NCBI GenBank assembly: GCA_903882765.1
Contig: CAIRYE010000371.1
Span: 1-7,917, forward strand
Origin: an uncultured Anaerolineae bacterium
GTDB taxonomy: Bacteria > Chloroflexota > Anaerolineae > Anaerolineales > Villigracilaceae
Length of the DNA stretch: 7,917 nucleotides
Reading direction: 5' to 3'
The notes below the pieces were generated by a model. The model searched no databases and was not told the DNA's origin. It was given only the letters and a program-made list of their open reading frames with translations. Below are positions 5,931-7,917 of the stretch, one piece after another. A program made the position numbers and the translations under genes. Every line of letters begins with the position of its first letter. Positions within the stretch are counted from its first letter, which is position 1.

Positions 5931-5940
5931 TCGTATTGCT
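5923..5940. other. Hairpin spanning both stop codons of the convergent murA/lipoprotein pair
   Basis: AGCAATA (5923-5929) and TATTGCT (5934-5940) are exact inverted repeats with a 4-base loop. The murA TAG (5928-5930) lies in the stem, and the opposite gene's stop (5942-5940) touches its end. There is no T-run on either side, so a classic intrinsic terminator is not supported, but the symmetric hairpin could stabilise both transcript ends. Confidence 0.4.
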
Positions 5941-6515
5941 TAGGGTCCGGTGATCTTTACTCCTTTTAAGGTAATGACAAAGGTTGTCTTGTCATAATTG
6001 TTCTGGGTGAAAGTTCCTGTGAAGGTAGATTTCCCTGGAACGACCACGCTGTAATCATAATGAGCCCACAAGATGTTTACGTTCATCATACGTTCAATGA
6101 ACCAGGCATAATAGACCCATTGTTCTTTTTGGATGGTTTTGCCATACAACTGTATTTCCACATTGGGAATACCTGTTTTGTTTTCAATATGCAATAAACC
6201 TACAGGCAAGTTATCCGTATTCCCCGAAGTAAGCGTTCCTGAAAAAGGAATAGGTGTGATCAATGTTGCAGGATCGACCGTAGGAGTTTCTGTCGGCAAA
6301 GGTGTTTCGGTTGGCAGCGCTGTGGCTGTTGGAGCCGGGGTCTGGGTTGGAAGCTCCGTATTGGTAGGCATGGCGGTCAATGTTTGTGCAACCATCACCT
6401 TTGCCTCTGCCTCGATGGTCATTTGAATATCAGGAGTTGGAGTAGGGGCCGGAAAGACCGAACAAGAACTTAATAATATTGAAAGAAGTAAGATGGTGAT
6501 AATGATCTTTTTCAT
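5940..6515 (-). CDS. Putative lipoprotein with Pro/Thr-rich linker
   Basis: The 191-residue product is a predicted lipoprotein. Residues 1-17 form a signal peptide and LSSC (15-18) is a good lipobox, so Cys18 would be lipidated and the protein anchored on the outer face of the membrane. Residues about 22-90 are a low-complexity Pro/Thr linker (TPTPTPD, LPTQTPAPTATALPTETP), interrupted by an Ala/Glu-rich stretch near 31-48. Residues about 93-191 form a compact domain rich in beta-type and aromatic residues (WVYYAWFIERMMNVNILW near 133-150) that I do not recognise. Linkers of this style are common in Anaerolineae surface lipoproteins. An AGG lies 7 nt before the ATG. The gene is 42 bp behind thioredoxin, and a strong terminator-like palindrome fills that gap, so expression may depend on read-through. 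Function unknown; lipoprotein status is well supported. Confidence 0.85.
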   Translation of the reverse strand: MKKIIITILLLSILLSSCSVFPAPTPTPDIQMTIEAEAKVMVAQTLTAMPTNTELPTQTPAPTATALPTETPLPTETPTVDPATLITPIPFSGTLTSGNTDNLPVGLLHIENKTGIPNVEIQLYGKTIQKEQWVYYAWFIERMMNVNILWAHYDYSVVVPGKSTFTGTFTQNNYDKTTFVITLKGVKITGP

Positions 6516-6525
6516 ATTTTTTCCT

Positions 6526-6553
6526 ATAAAAAGTCCCGCTAATTAGCGGGACT
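6526..6553 (-). terminator. Intrinsic terminator after thioredoxin
   Basis: AGTCCCGCT (6532-6540) and AGCGGGACT (6545-6553) are exact inverted repeats around AATT, making a 22-bp perfect palindrome. On the minus strand it is followed by TTTT then ATAGG, giving the GC-rich stem plus T-run of a Rho-independent terminator. It begins 4 bp after the thioredoxin stop. It ends right beside the lipoprotein ribosome binding site, so it may also set a low read-through level for that gene. Confidence 0.8.
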
Positions 6554-6557
6554 CAGT

Positions 6558-6902
6558 TTATTTTGCGGATGCAATTTCCAGAAATTGCGTGAAGGTTTGT
6601 CGCAACACACCTTCTGGTAATGCTCCTACCTGAGTATGAACAATTTTACCATTATGCACAAATAACATGGTTGGTATTGATTGTATGTTGTATTTCTGAG
6701 CCCATAGGTTATCCTCATCGGTATTAACCTTGGCAACCACTACTTTGCCTGAAAACTCTTTTGCTAATTTATCTAAAGTGGGGGCAACCATTTTACATGG
6801 GCCACACCAAGGAGCCCAAAAATCTACCACTACGGGCAGTGTTGAGTTTATGACCATTTTTTCGAATGAATCATCTTTTACGTGAATAGGAGCGTCGATC
6901 AT
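6558..6902 (-). CDS. trxA: Thioredoxin
   Basis: This is a cytoplasmic dithiol-disulfide oxidoreductase that reduces protein disulfides using electrons from thioredoxin reductase. The 114-residue length is typical. The redox motif WCGPC is at 32-36 (Cys33, Cys36), in the classic FWAPWCGPCK setting. The buried Asp27 precedes it, cis-Pro77 is in IQSIPTMLF, and the glycine-containing strand GKIVHTQVGAL (85-95) follows. There is no signal peptide or membrane segment, so it is not an exported paralogue. The ATG at 6902 has AGAGGA about 6 nt upstream. It is divergent from ftsY across a 110-bp AT-rich gap that probably holds its promoter; TATACT and TATAAC candidates are seen there but neither has a clear -35. 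A strong terminator follows the stop, with the lipoprotein gene beyond it. Confidence 0.96.
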   Translation of the reverse strand: MIDAPIHVKDDSFEKMVINSTLPVVVDFWAPWCGPCKMVAPTLDKLAKEFSGKVVVAKVNTDEDNLWAQKYNIQSIPTMLFVHNGKIVHTQVGALPEGVLRQTFTQFLEIASAK

Positions 6903-6994
6903 TTTTTTCCTCTTTTATAAGTTTGATTAGTTATATTACTTGGATGAAGTATATTCGAAAAAGATACATAGAATTAATTCTTATAAAAGTAGAA

Positions 6995-7003
6995 TGTTAT
7001 AAT
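6995..7003 (+). promoter_or_regulatory. Extended -10 promoter of ftsY
   Basis: TGTTATAAT is a perfect extended -10 element (TGnTATAAT), which needs little or no -35. Transcription would start near 7010, about 3 nt before the ftsY ATG at 7013. No -35 or Shine-Dalgarno sequence is evident, so the mRNA is predicted to be nearly leaderless. Confidence 0.6.
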
Positions 7004-7012
7004 TGACGAATT

Positions 7013-7917
7013 ATGGCTGACATTCTCTCTATTTGGAAAACAGGGCTAACCAAAACTTCAAAAGCGGCTTTTGGTAGGTTATCTTCACTTATTGGCACAT
7101 CAGAGATCACCAGCGATACCTGGGATGAGCTCGAAGCATTACTACTTCAATCTGACCTCGGGGTAAAGGCAACAAGCAAAATAATTACCCAATTGCAGGC
7201 AACGGTTGCCAGTGAAGGCATCACCCGAGATGATGAATTTCGAGTAGCATTAAGAAGAATTCTATTGGCAATACTAACAAAAAGTATCATTCTTGGAGAT
7301 GACCTGCCAAACCCAGCGATCATTCTGATGGTTGGGGTGAACGGTTCTGGCAAAACAACCACCATAGGTAAGTTAGGTAAGAAGTTCAAAGATCAGGGCA
7401 AGAAGGTGGTTTTTGGAGCCGGGGACACTTTTAGGGCTGCCGCGAGCGAACAATTGGAAGCATGGGGTAAGCGAAATAATATCGAAGTGATCAAAGGCGC
7501 GCCCGATTCAGATTCTGGAGCTGTTGCTTATAACACCATACAACATGGTCTTCAAAAAGGGGCGGAAGTTATCCTCATAGATACTGCCGGCCGGTTGCAC
7601 ACACGGTTTAACTTGATGGAAGAATTAAAAAAAGTTCATCGTGTCATCGCGAAAACAATGGATGGCGCCCCGCATCGCGTTTATTTGGTGTTGGATGCAA
7701 CCACTGGGCAAAACGCGATCCAACAGGCGAAGAATTTTAAAGAGGCTGTAGCGGTAAACGGGGTGATCTTAACGAAACTCGATTCCTCCGCAAAAGGCGG
7801 GGTAGTTTTTTCTATCGTAGAAGATCTGCAATTGCCCATCGTATATGTTGGGCTCGGTGAAAAAGAAGAAGACCTGATCTCCTTCGATCCGGAATCATTT
7901 ATTAACTCATTAATTAA
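7013..7917 (+). CDS. ftsY: Signal recognition particle receptor FtsY, partial at 3' end
   Basis: FtsY is the SRP receptor GTPase. It docks Ffh-ribosome complexes at the membrane for co-translational insertion of membrane proteins. The translated 301 codons show the N-domain helical bundle (about 1-95, with LLLQSDLGV at 43-51) and then the G domain. The G-domain motifs are the P-loop GVNGSGKTT (108-116), DTFRAAASEQL (138-148), DTAGRLH (190-196), DATTGQN (228-234), TKLDSSAKGG (254-263) and GLGEKEEDLISFDPE (280-294). The order and spacing match FtsY rather than Ffh: there is no M domain and the chain ends soon after FDPE. No acidic A-domain is present, as in many Gram-positive-type FtsY proteins. 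The last base pair of codon 302 is cut by the window edge, so the gene is probably within a few residues of its stop. The start is set by MADILSIWK and the promoter directly upstream. There is no Shine-Dalgarno sequence. Confidence 0.97.
   Translation, partial: MADILSIWKTGLTKTSKAAFGRLSSLIGTSEITSDTWDELEALLLQSDLGVKATSKIITQLQATVASEGITRDDEFRVALRRILLAILTKSIILGDDLPNPAIILMVGVNGSGKTTTIGKLGKKFKDQGKKVVFGAGDTFRAAASEQLEAWGKRNNIEVIKGAPDSDSGAVAYNTIQHGLQKGAEVILIDTAGRLHTRFNLMEELKKVHRVIAKTMDGAPHRVYLVLDATTGQNAIQQAKNFKEAVAVNGVILTKLDSSAKGGVVFSIVEDLQLPIVYVGLGEKEEDLISFDPESFINSLI

Noticed and set aside
7147..7389. Minus-strand 80-codon reading frame over the FtsY P-loop
   Set aside because: Antisense to conserved FtsY N-domain and G-domain codons; a shadow.

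Overview
The window is a chromosomal segment of housekeeping and cell-envelope genes, at medium GC by eye. It most likely comes from a Chloroflexota bacterium of the Anaerolineae type. This rests on the Pro/Thr-rich ('PTPTPT', 'LPTETP') lipoprotein linker, the small TadE/TadE/TadG cluster beside a prepilin peptidase, and a MurA with Asp at the usual Cys position. The lineage is inferred from gene style and was not tested by any search.

Layout, left to right. (1) Positions 1-1129, minus strand: the first 376 codons of glmS, cut by the window edge. (2) Positions 1130-1404: the glmS leader. It carries what I read as a divergent glmS ribozyme (about 1205-1361), with a perfect -10 box behind it and a strong ribosome binding site in front of the gene. 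(3) Positions 1405-4569, minus strand: a pseudopilin-type cluster in transcription order prepilin peptidase, TadE-like 1, TadE-like 2, TadG-like. (4) A 74-bp divergent promoter region. (5) Positions 4644-5930, plus strand: murA, with Asp117 in place of the catalytic cysteine. (6) Positions 5940-6902, minus strand: thioredoxin followed by a Pro/Thr-linker lipoprotein, separated by a perfect-palindrome terminator. (7) Positions 7013-7917, plus strand: ftsY, nearly complete, preceded by an extended -10 promoter so close that the mRNA would be almost leaderless.

How the genes fit together. GlmS makes glucosamine-6-phosphate, which feeds UDP-GlcNAc, the substrate of MurA, so two steps of one cell-wall precursor pathway flank the pilus-type cluster. 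The ribozyme would close a feedback loop on GlmS. The prepilin peptidase is the expected processing enzyme for the TadE/TadG-like proteins, all of which carry a G/A-x-x-x-V-(E/I)-type junction before their membrane helix. FtsY and the prepilin peptidase both serve membrane targeting and export. No mobile element, CRISPR array, tRNA or rRNA was seen. Apart from the glmS leader, all intergenic gaps are short (under about 120 bp).
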